Shown here: one piece after another, positions 42,825 through 57,800 of the stretch | Layout: every line of letters starts with the position of its first letter | How positions within the stretch are numbered: position 1 is the stretch's first letter | DNA from: Lachnospiraceae bacterium UBA7205 | GTDB taxonomy: Bacteria > Bacillota > Clostridia > Lachnospirales > Lachnospiraceae | Reading direction: 5' to 3' | DNA: 64,000 bases | Assembly (NCBI GenBank): GCA_002490665.1 | Contig: DKUL01000057.1 | Span: 124,001-188,000, forward strand | Translations under genes and position numbers: made by a program | The notes under the pieces: model-generated | Databases searched by the model: none | The model's input: only the letters and a program-made list of their open reading frames with translations | What the model was told of the DNA's origin: nothing

Positions 42825-45800
42825 TTAGCTGTCTGTCTTCGGCCGCTTTAGCGTAACTGTTATTGTAATACTCTTATTGTATGGAGTTGATGGATTGTAT
42901 GATCCAATGGTATTTTTCCACACCTTGATATAAATTGTCTCACCAGTTTTCATTGAAATAGTAGATAAATCCCGATTTGCGTAACTGGGAGAGCTGCTAT
43001 CATAGAAAATGTTTGTATTATATGTTGAATTTAAATTTAAACACCGCACCCAAAAATTCCCGCCGCTCGTCTCTGTTACTTGTCCATTGATGGTATAATC
43101 TCCTGCTGATTCCACCGGAACGGCAAGGCAGTATACTTCGCCATATGTTTCTAGTAAAATCTCGTTGGGCACATTCGGTTCCATAGCTGTAACTTTCAAC
43201 ATCTGCACGCTGCAGCGGCGACTTTTTACCGTTGTACTCTTGTTTTCAAAGCGCAGTGTAATCCTGTCGTTCGCGGCAAGGTCAAATGTCTGCGGGTTTA
43301 CAAACTCCTTTTCGTTCCCGTCGCTGGTATAATAAAGACACTGGTAGGGTGCATTCCTAATATCTCCCTCCACAAGCACAAAATATGTCCCTTCCTCTGG
43401 TGCCTCAAATTCATAACGCGCATACTGCCCGGGCGAAATGTAGGCAGAAGCCCAGGCATTCAGCTTCAAAGGCATCATGTCAGGTGTTTCCTTTACATTC
43501 ATCGTAAAACTGGCCTTACTGTATCCATTCTCAACCTTAAAGTAATGTTTCGCCCCTGCTGTCATACCATAAACCGCACCCTTGCTCAAAACAGTATTGA
43601 CTTCCGCTTTATCTGTCCCGCCATACCAGTTCAGCTGAGCGTTGCTGATTGAAACAAATAATTCCTTATCCTCCGGTGCTGTAACCTCAAAATACACACT
43701 CTCTTCTCGATCCAGCTCATAGTCTTTTTGGAAAACATCCGCTATATTATCTCTCCATGCATTTCTAAGCTCAAATGAATATGTGTTTGCATTCTTAGCA
43801 TTATTGTTTCTAACCCTTGCCACATAAGCTGAAGAGTGCGTGTTCATACCATAGGAATACAGTTTCCATTCATTATGACTGTTAATCACTTCAATCGTAC
43901 ACTTGTTCGCAGTCATGTTCTTGAAGTAATAATACAGCACATCTTCATTCGTACTTTCACCGGGAAATGTAAAATATCTATATTCATCCGGCTCCAGCGT
44001 CCCTGTATAGGTTCCCATTTCCAAGATTTCCTTCTTCTGTACCTCAATGCTGCAATCCACCGCACTGTACATGGACGTGTTCGCCACAATCAGTTCCAGG
44101 TCTTCTGCAGTGTCAATAAAGCCATGCCTGGATGCTTCAAATACATCACCGTGACAGTATTTTACGTCGGCAGAACTCGTCAGGATAATATAATACCCCA
44201 GTATCTCCTCTTTCTCTGCTTCCGGAACCGTAAACCGGAACTGCTTCACTTCCCCTGGCTGCAATGTGCCGTTCCACGGCAGCGCCGTCGCGGACTCGCC
44301 CGCTGCCGCTTTTTGCAGCAGCAGGCTAAATGAACACACAGTCACCTCTGTCGTTCCTGACACAGACACCCTGAAAAGTATCACATCATCTTTTCTCAGG
44401 TCTGCCAGTTTTTTTATGTTGCCGCTGACTGTACCAGTCTCTGTGCCTGTCCCATCTGCCCTTGTAATCTCGTAATCAAGCGACAGCGCACCGTCGTGGC
44501 TCTCGGTCATTGCAATCACATAGCTGCCGTCCTCTCCGACAGTATACTGGTAGTAAGCGGTCTTGCCCGCCGAAAGCTTCTTTAAGTCTGTCCTTGTCCC
44601 CAGCGTTATCGTTTCCGGCACAAGCCTGTTTAATGAAAATGTAAAATTGTCCACATCCTCTGCCGCGCTGACGGTTATAGTCAGCTTGTCCCCCTTTGAC
44701 AGGGTAACCTTCTGTCCCGCGTCGTCCAGCGCGCTTCCATTTTGTTCCACGGTAACCGTGACATGTTCCTTCTGCTGAAAGCTTACCGCGTAATCCGCTG
44801 GTGTTTCCCCCTCATACGAGAATACATACACGGCCTTCTGTCCCTTGCCGAGTCTTCCTGTCTCCGTCATGCTGTCAACCGTGATTGCCCTTTCCTCGTA
44901 TTTTACGATGGTCAAATCGTAACCCTCTGTCGGACTGCCGGAGCTGGTTACCGTGAACTGAAGGCTCTGCCCTTTCTCCAAATCATATTCGGATGCTATT
45001 GGTAATTCTACAATCGTCATCGCGCCGTCTTCATTTTTCGACACCTTTCTGACTGTGTATTCTGCGTTTCCGTAAACATGATATTTCGTCGTGGTCTCTC
45101 CCTGTGCGGGTTCGTCCTGTGAGGTAAACTGGTAATACGCATACTCACCGCTTTTGAGCCTGCCTTCGACTACTTTTCCCAGCGACATCGGGGCATACAC
45201 TGCCTTCTTTATCGTGAGCTGGATCGTACTTACCGCACTGCCGCCGTTCGTCACCTTAAAGCGCAGCGCCTGTCCTTTCTGTAAACGGTACTCTGACGCT
45301 GCCGCCACTGGCTCTGTCGTCGTTGTGCCGTCTTCCTTTGTGGTCACTTTTTCCACCGTGTAACGAGCCGTGCCATATACCTGATACAGTGTCTCCGTGG
45401 CGCCTGTCTCCGGTTCATCCTGCGCCGTAAACTGATAGTACGCAGTCTCCTTTGCCCGAAGCGTTTTTGACACGGTCATGTCCAGCGTAAGCGGTGTGTA
45501 CACTGCTTTCTTCACGGTCAGCTCATACTTTCCGGCATTGCCTGCCGTAAAGCGTATCTTATCACCTTTTTTCCAGGTAAATTCGTTGCTTCCCGAACGC
45601 AGTGTACCACTGGTTACTTCTTCCTTTGCCGTACCGTCCGCATCTGTCACTGTCGTTGTCCTGCTGTAGCTGCATGACGCACCGTCAAAGTATACACTGT
45701 AAAGTGTTCCGTCCGCCGCCGCGTCGTCAGCCGTAAATTCGTAGCCTGCCTTTCCGTCAGCTTCAAGCTTTCCACGCTTTGTCTCGTCCAGGGCAATTGG

Positions 45801-48800
45801 CTCATACGGTATCTCAGGCTCCGCGGTCTTTTCCATGGTGAGGCAGAATTTACCTGGCTGACCCAAGTCCCCCATTACATCCATCAGGAGCTTTTCGCCT
45901 TTCTTCAGCGTAATCGGAAAGCCAAACCGAAGTGTCGGTTCCTGGAGCGTTCCGTCCTCGCCCATTTCAGCGACATTCAACATTTTGAACACTACTTTTT
46001 CATTGTCGAGCACACCGCGGTACTCCGTTCCATCCGGCGCATCGTCCTCCGAGGTAAATACATAATATGCTTTCTCATCCCACTCTAAATCTTCTGAAAC
46101 GGTTTCCCCAAGCTTTATAGGGATGTATTCCACCTTTTTGACTGTCATCCTGATGTTGACATTGCCGTGTCCATGCTCAAGCAAAAGTTCAACCTTGTCG
46201 TTCTCCTTTAATTCGTATTCAAAATTTCCATAATCTGCATTGTTCCTCTCGTACACTACCTCACCGTCCGCGTTAATGACAGTGTAGAGAAAACCAGCTT
46301 TATTTGAATAAAACTGATACATAGTGCCGTCGCTCTCTGTCCCTTTCGCGGTAAACTCATAAAGGACTGCTTCCCCTTCCGCCAGCAGGGTCTCTGCCGG
46401 TTCGCCAAGTGTCAGGGGTATCGGGGTCAGCTTTGTCACTGTCAGCTCATAGCTTCCTGCCTTTTCCGACGTATTTTCTATGGTCAGCGTAATCGACTCA
46501 TCCTTCGCAAGCCGCTTCCCATAATTCCATTCGCCGTCCAGCACACAGTTGGAGCCGTTAAAACCAATGACATACCTTCCTGCCTCCGCGGCAGTGAACT
46601 GGAAGCTTACGGATTCCTTTGCCGCAAGCGTACCGGACTTCGGCTCGCCTGCATTCATCGCGTTATCACTGGCGGCAGCGACCTTTTTCAGGGTAAACCG
46701 GAACACTGCCTCCCTGTAGTCCTTTTCCGGTGCGTTTTCGTCTTTTGGCATATTGTTTGTAAACGTAAATGTAACCGTCTGCCCCTTTGCAAGTGTCTGT
46801 ATGCCTGTCTCCCCTGAGCCTGTCCTTGCTGATGGCGTGTCTGTCACCTGACCATCATAGCTGGCGGCAGCATTGACTGTCTGCACTGCGATGTAATAGT
46901 CGCCGTCTTCCGGAACAGTATAACGGACATATGCTTTCCCTGTCGTAAATCCATAGTAGGCATTTTCCACTTCGCCCGCTGCAAACGGACTTTCCTCGGT
47001 ATTTTTGCCGTCCAGCGAAATGGCATCCACCTTTTCAACCCTGACTGTGTAGAGCTTTTCCGAGTCCGTCTTTGGAACCTTCAAAATAATCCTGTCATTC
47101 ACATCCAGCTCCACGTAATCCGTACCATTCAGCGCCGTCTCGCTCTCCGAAACGCCTCTTCTGGTGCAGCTATACGTAACTGCGGGTTCACCGCCTGCCG
47201 TGACTGCGTACAGCGCTTTTTCCTTTACGCGCATCTCATAATAACGGTCCTTTGCCGTATCGGTCAGCCCGCTCACTTCCCTGCCCGGCTCAAGCGTGTC
47301 CGCCACGCTCACTTCCTCGATGCGCAGTGAGACAGAAGACTTTCCTGCCTGGTTTGCCGTTATGGTAATTGTCACGATATCGCCCTGGTTGAAAAGTACC
47401 GTCTCCCTGCTGGCGGATGCGTTAAATGTATTGAACGCTTCCTTGTCGCCGATTCTTCCTGCAACCTTAAATTTTCCCCTGATTGCGGCTGCGGTAATCC
47501 TGTAGATTCCACCGCGCGGGACGACAAATTTTACTTCCTGCTCCTCGCCTGCATACGAAAAATCAAGTACCGTGGTTCCTGTCTCCGTCGCCGCTTTCAT
47601 CATGGTATACGAAAGCGTATAAGTGCCAGCCTCCGTGTATTGTGCCTTGATAAATATCTTCTCGCCTGCTTTCAGGTATTGTTCCGCCTTGTTATCAGAC
47701 GTACTTGCCTTTATGTCACGATAGAACCTGCATTCAAATGTAACATCCTCCGGATTATGGTAGGTATCTTCCAGCGCGAACGTATAGGTGGCATCTTCCT
47801 TTGCCGTAAGCTGGTACCAGACTGTCCGGCTGTCGTTTTCCGCAATCGTGACGGACACTGCCTCCTCCTCGATAATGACGGGCTGCACAGGCGCTATCCT
47901 TGCGGTGACTGTCTGTGACGCCTCCGCGTTCTTATCCGTCTCTGCCGGCTCATATGCCAGCCTGTAAACAATCTTGTCCCCCTTGTCCAGGAGTTCTTCT
48001 GTGTAATCCGCCACTGTTCCGGTTCTTGGTTCGCCATTTTTGGAAACAAGTGTCATATTGACCTGTTCGTTATCCTTTGCGATAAAGTACCTGTTTTCCT
48101 CCGGGGCGACAAAGCTGACCAGCATGCTTTCATTTCTACCAAGTGTGACAGGCTCCTGCGGTAATGGCTGTGCCTCGCACAGGGTAACCTTCACTGTCAC
48201 TTTTGTCTCCTGTAAACCGTCATTTTGTATGCGCAGCAATGTTTCTCCGTTCAGGTCTTTTTCCAGATATACGCCGTCAGCCGCTTTTTTCAGTTCGTCT
48301 GCTGCATCGACGTTCCCCAGATATACCTTCAAATCCGCACCCTTTCCGGCGTCGGCTATTTTTATTGCATAGGTGCCTTTTTTGAATGTCTTAAGTGCAA
48401 AGTGCGCCCACTCGCCTGCGGCTATGGAAACATCCGTGGCTGCCGGATTGTCCTTGCCCGGTTCGACCACGACTGGTTCGACCGCCTTCATGGTAACGAT
48501 AACGTCCGCCGCACTGCTGCCCTCGTTGGTCAATGTATAACTGCGCGCGCCTTTTGCGTTCAGCTTCGCAATATCGTAAAAGCTGTCGCCGACCGTTGTG
48601 ATGCCGCCCGCTTTCAGTACAAGCTGTGCACCCGGCTGATTTATGTTGAAGCTGTAGTAGCCTGTCTCATACGCGTGGTATGTCAGCCCCACAGTCTCGC
48701 CTGCCTCGAGGTGGAGTTCATTCCCACCCAGCCTTAGTTCTGTGTTGGCGGTGACGTTCAGCACGCAGGACGCATCCTTTTTCGCGCTTGCGGAGGACAT

Positions 48801-51800
48801 TTTGATAATCATCCTGTCATCCTTTTTCATTGACACGGACGCGCCGTCTGACAGCCCTCTCCACGTGTTCTCCTTGTTCATCGCGCGCTCCATTGAGATG
48901 CCTGCCTTGCCATCCTCTATTGCCGAAACATCAAAGCTGTAATTTACAGGCGTGCTTACACTCAGTTCATAGTACTGGGTTTTGCCTGTCTCGATTGCAA
49001 TCGGGTTCATGCCCACGCTTAACACGCTGGCATGAATCAATGCCGGCCTGTACAGCTTCACGGATGCCCCGGCTGTCTCGTCAAGCCCTGTGACGGTTGC
49101 TTTTACCTTCGTGTTCTTCATCAGGTAGCTGCCATCCTCGTACACCCACTGGACGCTTGCCTTTTCCTTGTCATAATCTGCCCGGAACTCGTATCTGCCT
49201 GTCTCGGGTATGGTGAATATGTACTCCTGCACACTGTCTTTTGGCACGGATATCTCAGTCGACTCCTCCACAAGCTCTTTTGCCTTCGGGCTGATGGTAA
49301 TGGTCCCCTTTGTCTCCTTGACCACACTTCCCTTCGCGGAAAATGACAGTGTCAGGTATGCCGTCTCGCCCTTTTTCAGGCTGACAGAACCGTATGGCGT
49401 CTCCACCGTGATGCCGCCGGAAGTCTTTATTTCCGGATACGCATAGGACAGTCCATTGACTGGATTCTCGCCAACTGTCGTGGCAATTTCATATATGCCC
49501 TCTTCCTCCGCCGTAAACTTAACAATCTGTTTTGCTCCCTTTTCATCCTTGTCCTCAAGGGTGAACGAGTACGGCGCTCCGGCTGTAAGGGCATCCGCGC
49601 GCAAATTTGCCGCGGTCACAAGCAATGCCCCGCTGGCAGGATTTGCACTTTCTGCATCATTCGCCTGTACCTTGATATATCTCGTCTCTCCGGCATTCAA
49701 TGTCCTTGTATAGCTTCCCTGCACCACGCTGCTTTGCGCGGATCCTGGCGATGTCAAAAACGTCACGTTCGCATTGTCCTTTGCTGCGTCTGCGGGCTTC
49801 CATGAGATGGTGTAATCTGCCCGCACCGATGCCGTGAACGAATAATAGCGCACTTCCCGGCTTTCCGCAGCAATCGGTTCCACCGTCTTCTCCTCGTCCA
49901 GTATCAGCCGCTGGATATCCAGTGCCTTGACTGACATGGTCACATCCGACTTTACCGCCTCCGTCGTTCCGTCATCCTTCACAATGTCGGCAACTGTATT
50001 GTGGTTCAGCCTCAGTGCAAGCTTCTCTCCTGTCTTCATGGAAAGAATCTTCTCTGTTTTGACATTTGCTGCCACATCGGCGCTGCCAAACAGTTCTTTA
50101 CAGATGTCAACGGACACAGTGTGCGTCGGTGTTGTATCCTCACTGGCACGCGCTGCGACTGTCGCGCCAAACGCATAATAGCCGTCCTTTGGCGCGGTAA
50201 AGGTATACCACTGCCGTGTATCATTGTCAATTGTGACAGCTGCCGTGTCGGTAATCGCCGTGACAGGCACCTGCGTTACGGTCAGCGCCGCGTCCTTCGC
50301 CTCGGTGTCTCCCTCTGCGCCATTTCCTGCCGTCACCTGGATGTATATGCTGTCACCAGCCTGGATGGCGGAAGTTTTAGACACGGTCAGGCAGTCTCCC
50401 TGGATGTCGACTTCATCATAATCCTTGTCATAGTACTTCTCAATCCGGCCGCCTTCCTCGCCATTTACCTCGAAATAAAACTGTGCCTTTTCTGTCGTAA
50501 ATAACGGCACGACGTACTCCACGATTTCCGTCGTCCCTTTCGGTATCGCAATCGATGTACCCTCGATTTTTCTGCGCTGCTCCGCCCCTGTCACGGTGAC
50601 AGATACGGTAAAGCGCTTCTCCGCGTCAGTGATTTCGGGAACCGCCTTCCATTCAATGACAAGCTTTTCCCCTTCCGCAAGGCGGAAGCTCCTGACTGTC
50701 TCCTCCGCCCCATTTGTTATGTCAGGCTCTACCCTGACTGGAGCGTCCCCGGCTGCGGTCGTGAAATTCACCGCCACGCCGTCTGTCTCTTTGTACGCAA
50801 ATGTATAAACGCCTGCGGTGCCTGCCGTAAAGCTGACATACCTGACCTGGTTGTCCATGTCAAGCTCGACAGTGCTTGTCGGGTGGCTTCCAAGCTTCAG
50901 TTCCTCCGCTGCCACCTCCTCGCGGCAGGTGACATACATGTTTCCATCCTCTTTCACGCTGAAGATATCGGTCTCGCCCGCCCTGAGCTTTTTGTCCTCC
51001 AGCTTCTTTCCATTCTGGTAGAATGTATAGACATTATCCTCCCACGCAGTAAAGGTGACATCGCTTCCGGCTTTCACCTCGAGCGGCGACTCCTTTGTAT
51101 GTGCCTTTGTCAGCCTGACAAGCTCGCTGCCTGTCACGGTCACGGTCATATCGCCTTTTACCCTGAAATAGACCTTCTGGTTTTTCTCAAGGAAAATTTT
51201 ATTTGTCTTGTCCGCAATCACCCTTCCGTCACTGCCGTCGTAAAACGTATTGGACGGAATCTGAAAACGGTACGTGCCATAATGTGGCGCGGTAAACGAT
51301 ACCCATGTCTCCGTTTCCGGGTCGTCATTCTTGATGACAAGCGGTACGTCCTCCGACAATACTTCCAGCCGTCCCTCGTAGTCCGGGTCGTATAGTGCCA
51401 GAATCTTCTCGTAGAAGCTGTTCCATGCCGGCTCATAGTCACCGCCATAGCCGCTGCCGTCCTTGACTGCATATACCGTGACCATCCACCGCGCAATCAC
51501 TTTTTTGGTAACCTTCGATGTCAGTGAGATGGTCGTCGTGCCCGGGCTCAGTGCCTTAAAGGTCGCAGAAAATGTGCCTGGATTTCCCTTGACAGCAGCA
51601 ACCTTTGTATTGCTGCTTTTCCATGTCAGCGGATCGCATATCCTGTCCTTCGTTGATATATTCCAGCTATCAAGACGCAGTGTATAAATATTCCCGGCAA
51701 TAAACCAGTATGGTTTGGTAATCGGTTTGCCATAGTTATTCTGATCCGGGTCATCCTTGTACAGTTGATAGTTGTAAATATTAATACTGGAACCGCCAAG

Positions 51801-54800
51801 CCTGTGCTCCAAATCCCCTGTTAAATCAACATTTTTATAGCTTGTAGGAAGATCCGTTGTCTTTGTCCTGACGGTCGCTGCCTTCTCCGCTTTCTGGTTT
51901 CCATACAGCGGTGTCACAGAAATTGTATAGGAAGAAAGCTTGACAAGCTTTGTGTTGTAAAATGTATAGGCAAACGTTTTTGTTTTTGCCCTGGTTCCCG
52001 TATAATAGTTAAATGCAGGATATGTTGAGCTTCCATCGACTTTTATTTTTCCAGTCGCTTCGTCTATATCTGTTTTCTTGTACTGAAGCCATGACAGCGC
52101 ATTCTTAAGCTCTTTTGCATCCACATTGTCAATGTCAGAAATCCTGTACGGATTGCCAATGACAACCTTATCAACCACATTGCCCCTTGCATCCTTCACT
52201 TCAACCGCATAGTCATATACACTTCCGTCATCCGCCTCATTGCTGTTTGCGGGATGTGTGAAGGTAACCGTGACAGCCCTGTTGTCCACATAGGTCACTT
52301 TCAGCCCTTTCACCGCATCAATCTGTGCCGATGTCAGCTTCACCGTCGTCTCCATCGGACTGCCGTCGGCGTCGAAATCGGTCACTGCAAGGTCAAAGCC
52401 TGCCTTGTTTGGAGAAACTGCCGTAATTTCCCAGTCGTGCTCGAGCCTGTCCGCCCCGGCATCCCTGATTTCAAATCCGTTTTCCTTCGCCGCCGCAATC
52501 ATTTCCTTTGTCATTGTGACGCCGCAGGAACGGTAGTCCGGTATTTTTTTCTTCTTTGCATCCTTGTACTCAAGGCAGTCAGACAGCCGAATCGTCTGCC
52601 CCACTGTCATTTTGACCTTTTTCCCGGCAAACGACGCCGGAACTGCCGTGATGGTCAGCGCTATCTGCGCATCATAACCATAGTCATCCTCGTGCTGCGT
52701 ATTGTCCCTCACGTAGATATACACAGTCTTTCTGCCATTGAGGTCGACACCCTTGAGGGTAATCAGGCCCTTGTTGCTAATCCGGGCATATTTTGACTGT
52801 TCCCTTCCGGGTTCAAACGGCTTGGTCTCTTTGCTGTCATATATGGTGTAGCCAAGCTTTGGCATCAGGTAGTTTTTGAGCGCCGCCTTCTCCTCCTTGA
52901 GGGTCGGGACAAGCGAATATTTGCGCTGGTCAGGCTGTTCGGCGGCGTCATTTCCGCCTGCCCTGTCGGAAAAATATCCGTACACGTTCAGCTGTGCCTT
53001 CTTTGCGGACAGCTCAACCGTATAGGTGTCCATGTCAATGGTTCCGTCCGGATTCACCGGATGTGTCACCGTGTTTTTCTTGTCCGCATCACTGGTCTTA
53101 ATGGTAAAGTCAAGCGCCAAATCCTGTACCTGCGGCTTTGTGGTCTTAAATTTTTTGACCGCCCCGCCTGCGGAAAGTGCCACCACCGAGCCGTCATCAA
53201 GCATCCTCGCCGCACTGACATTCCTCACATAGAAAATATACTCATGCCCTGCCTCGATTCCTGCTATTTTCTTGATATGCGCCTTGAGCTTCTTGTCGTA
53301 CTCCCTGTTCAGCGCCTTTGTATCCAGCTTCTCATTTTTTGCATAGGAATAGACTGGCTGTACTGCAAATCCGGCAGCCTTCCACTGACCGTTTTTCATG
53401 TCGGCAATCGCCTTGTCAAAATCAGCCGGTTTCCATTTCTTTCTGTTCTCATACGCCGTGCCCTTTGTGACATCCACCACGTAAATTTCCCTGCGGTATC
53501 CGTCATCCGGCACTGTAAAATACAGCTTTGCAGACTCGTCAAGCGCCGTGATTTTCTTCACGGAGGATGCTGTCACCTCCCTGACCGTAATCTTTGTCGA
53601 CGCTGCTTTTGCCTCTTTTCCCTTGCTGTCCCTGACGGGCACAAAATCTCCGTCCGCATTCTTATATACGGGGTACGCCTCAATTACAGTGGCTTCCTTC
53701 CCTGCCCTGAGCGCCGTCACCGCGCCAGTCTCGGGGTCAAGGCTGATATACTCGTTTTTTGTTGCCCCGCCCTTGATACGGTACCGGATGCGAATCACAT
53801 CACCCATCTGCGCCTTTGTAATCTTGAGGTTGAGCTGCTGCCGCTCACCTACCGCCATCTTGGAGACAACGCCGTTAAACGCCATGGATTTCGGCGCAAC
53901 AGCCTTGGTGAAGTCGTCGGCAAGCACAACATCGGCAAGCGTGAAGGTCTCTGTATATCCGTCCTCCCATGTGATGCAGAATGTCTTTGCGGTGTCCTCC
54001 TCCGTAAGCGGAAACACGACCTTGATATAGCGGTTCTGGTTCCATGTATCCGAACTGAGGAAATATCCCCCCGCGTTCCAGATGGCATTCTGGTAGACAA
54101 AATGCTCTTTTGCCGCACCAAAATCATTCCAATACTCCTTCGGCGCATAAATCTGGAAGCCAAGAATATTGGTGTCCTGTAAGGTTTCCTTTCCATTCCT
54201 GCCAATGACCGTCTGCGGTTCCTTGCTGTCATAGAACTTGACCGCCCCGCGCGGTTTTATGGTATACGTCGCGCCGTCAAAATCATAGGCGATGCCTTTT
54301 GCGGAAAGCGTGCTGTTAATCGCCGTGATGTCCGCACTGCCCCTTTGGTCTATCACGACCGCCGCCGTCCCATGGATAACCGTGTAGCTCTCCTGCAACG
54401 GCGATACCAGGTCGTTTGTCAGCTTGATGGTATATTTGCCGCCAAACCGCAGGTATTCCTTATCCGGTGCCTTGATTTCCCTGTCATCCCGCTGGATAAT
54501 ATAGGAAGCCGCACCGTTAAACGCGGGATAACCGCCCTTTTTGTCAATATTGTACCGGTATGCGAAGCCTTCCTTGTCCGTTCCGTCCTCGTTTTTTCCG
54601 TCCCATGTCACGTCAAAGCTTCCTGCCGCGATCTCCGCATAGTCAAAAAATACCTGATCCTTTTCAACGATACCCTGGACATCAATCCCCTCCGTCAGGA
54701 GCGCATCCGCCTTTTCACCCGCATAGAGGATGTCTGTGGGCAGGGTCTTTGGTGTAATGGTGATTTCGCGCGGGCTGACTGTAAGCGTCACTTCCGTGCA

Positions 54801-57800
54801 AAGCTTGCGCCCATTCTCAGACAGCGGCGCATATGTTACCGACGCACTTTTGTCCTGTGCCGACGCTGCCGCATCTGCCCCCATCCTTAACGCGCCGCCC
54901 TCATACCGCAGCCCGAGGGTGTATGTACCACCGTATACGGCATTCTTATTTTCATACCACTTCCCATCTTTTACCCAGTATATGTTTATCTTTGCAGGGT
55001 CATAGCTGTCGCCCGTGTTCACAATGGATTCTGCCGGAATCCTGCTTTCCTCCGTCAGCGCCTCGTCCGTAAAAAAACCAAGCGCCTGTACCACCTTATT
55101 CAGGTCGACCGGCTCGCCGTCGTACACATGACCCAGCGCCTTGATTTTTTCCGCGTCCGCCTCAACATAAATCTGCTGGTCATAGAAGCTGACAGGCGCA
55201 ACCGACTCGTGATGCCGCTCCTCCTTGGTCAGCTGATACGTCTTCTCGTCCCACGTCGTGTAGTTAAAATCCTTTATGCGGTCATTGCCGTCAAGCCATC
55301 CTATCCTGCCAGTCCAGTGCACTGCCACACCGTAGGTAAAATCCCTGTCAAAAACGGTGCCATCCGCCGGAATCCATTCTGCCGGTTCCTTGTCCTGCCC
55401 GGATGCAGGATCCTTTGCCTTTCGCAGAACCTGCCATTGAATGGTGGCAAGCTCCATATCCGGCTGATGTCCGTTTTCCGCCTCGTAGGCAGCGATTTCC
55501 TCATCTGCCGGGAGCGCATAGTCTCCCCTGCTGTCATCAGTGAGCGCATTGTATTCCTCCATGCTGTTGTGGGGCAGCTTATAGATGGTAAAGTCCTCTT
55601 TGTTGACCTTTCCCAGCCCACTTTTCATGGATGAAATATTCTCGCCGTCCTTGACATAGCGTGCAACAGGAACGACAATGACTTCCTGCCTGACAACCTT
55701 GAAATATACCGCTGCCTTTGCAGACTGGTACACGTACTCCGGATCGTTGTAGGTTACTGTCAGCCGGTAAAAGCCCACACCTTTAAAGGTGTCAAATGTG
55801 CCGTCCGCCGCATCCGTCCAGCCAAGCTCCCCTTCGTTCTTACTCAGAAATTCGTCAAAATCCCTGTACTGTCTCTGTTCCGCATCCCACTTTTTCAGAA
55901 ATGCCTCATAGCTGTCCAGCGTCGCATAGCTCCAGACATAGGAGAGCGCATCATCCGTGGAAGCAACCGGAAGCGCGCCGCCGATTCCGCCATCCGCACC
56001 GACCTGGTAAACCTTTGCCTGCTTATAGGACGCGCGGTTCCCAAAAAGCGCCTTCTGGTCGTAAATCTTTGCTGCCGGATTTTCCAGCGTGCCCTGGCGG
56101 ATGCCGCCATCCGCGCCGGAATCTGCCTGTGGTTCCAGCGATTCCTTGTTGTCTGCCATAAACGCAGCCACAATGTCATCCGTCACAATCTGCACGCGTT
56201 CGGTGCGCATCCCCTCAACAGGCACGGACAGCGCCGTGTCCTCAAGCGTCTTTGACGTGATGTCCACAAGATGGTTTCTGTCCGCCGAGTTGGTGGTCAC
56301 GTCCGTTATCAGCAGTCTCCCTTTTGCAGACTGAAGCTTTTTGCCATCATTATCATATAAAACCTTGTAGCCTGTAAAGCGCACCCGGAACGTAAACGCT
56401 GCCGATTCCAGTGTTGACGCCAGTATGCCGTCTGGCAGGTCGATTTCTTTTAGCTCATCCGCATCCTCTGTCACGACCCTGAGCACGCCTGTGACTTCCT
56501 CCCACTCGACTGCCCTCGGGTCAACGTCAACTGGTTCCTCGTCCTTCCTTGTCACGCTGGCAATCCGGCGCTCAAGGATAAACTCCGGCACATAGTACTG
56601 TGTCTTGTCCTTGTCACTGTTTAAGATGCCGCCGCTGTAAGACGTTCCCCAGAAATCAGGAGCTGTTTCCAGCGCTTCGCTCCCTGCCTCCGCCACGCCT
56701 GTCTCCTCATTTTTTACCATGGGATAGACCCCATAGGAAATGGCAGACAGTGCCTTCGTGACATCATCCGCAGTCATCCCGTCACGGAAATTTGCCGCCG
56801 TCAGGCTTTCCGGATCTATTTTGATGACAACAGGAGCCGGGTCAATGGTAAACCGAACCGCCTCGCTGTGCGACTTCTCATACGCACCCTCATCGCCGGG
56901 ATAGCGCCAGATGATATAGTACTCACCGGCATCCACAGGCTCCGCATCCATCGGCTTGTAGACAAACTCGCCATCCGCGATTTCGCCTGCTTCCTCGTCC
57001 GCCTTGAATGAACTGCCGCTGCTCAGGCGGATGCGCGTATACCACGCCGCCGCCGGAACTGCACCCTCAAGAACCGTGTCAAACCCGCCATCCTTATCCT
57101 GCACAAACACCGTCGGCGCGCCGCCCGCTTTCATGATGGCTCCTGACTCATCCGTCACGGCTTCCGCAAAAAGGTCTTTTGCCACCTCGTCGACTGTCCA
57201 TGCCTTCTCCGGGCTATAGATCTGGATTAAGTCCTCGCCAGCATCCTTCAAGGTGAAACGAACCTGTGTCTTCCGACGCTCTCCCACCTTGATTCGATAG
57301 GACTCCTCCACGGCAAGGCTGTAGTTTCCTGCCGCGTGCTCCGTGAGGGCAATGTCCCCGATGGTCAGGACATAGTCCATGTCCCTGCCAAATCTTTCTG
57401 CCGCATCCATCGGCCTGCGCTCGCTGCTGTCATCCACCACAAAAAGCTGCAGCGGCAGTGCGGTATCCTTTGCCGCGAGAATGTCCCTGCTGACATTGTA
57501 ATTCCCATCCTTGTAGCGAATGATATAATTTTCGTTTACTTCCTCCATATATTCTGCCGCTGTTTTTCCCGGCACAGCACCCTTGTCAAACACAAGCTCT
57601 ACTTCGGCTTTCTCAATCGTAAGAAGAACCGTCAGCTCCTTTTCCAGTTTGCTGCATATGCCGTCCACGCCGGATAAGTCCATGGAGACTGTCAGCGTGT
57701 AGCTGCCTGCATCCGTCGGAAATGCATTGACAAACGGCGTGTCTGTCTCTCCTTCGGCAGCTGCCTTCCGCACCCACTTGTATGTAAGCCTGTCCTTAAG

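Noticed and set aside
53061..54182. 373-residue plus-strand frame inside giant gene 2
   Set aside because: Antisense shadow of the giant gene with Cys/His-rich, low-plausibility composition.
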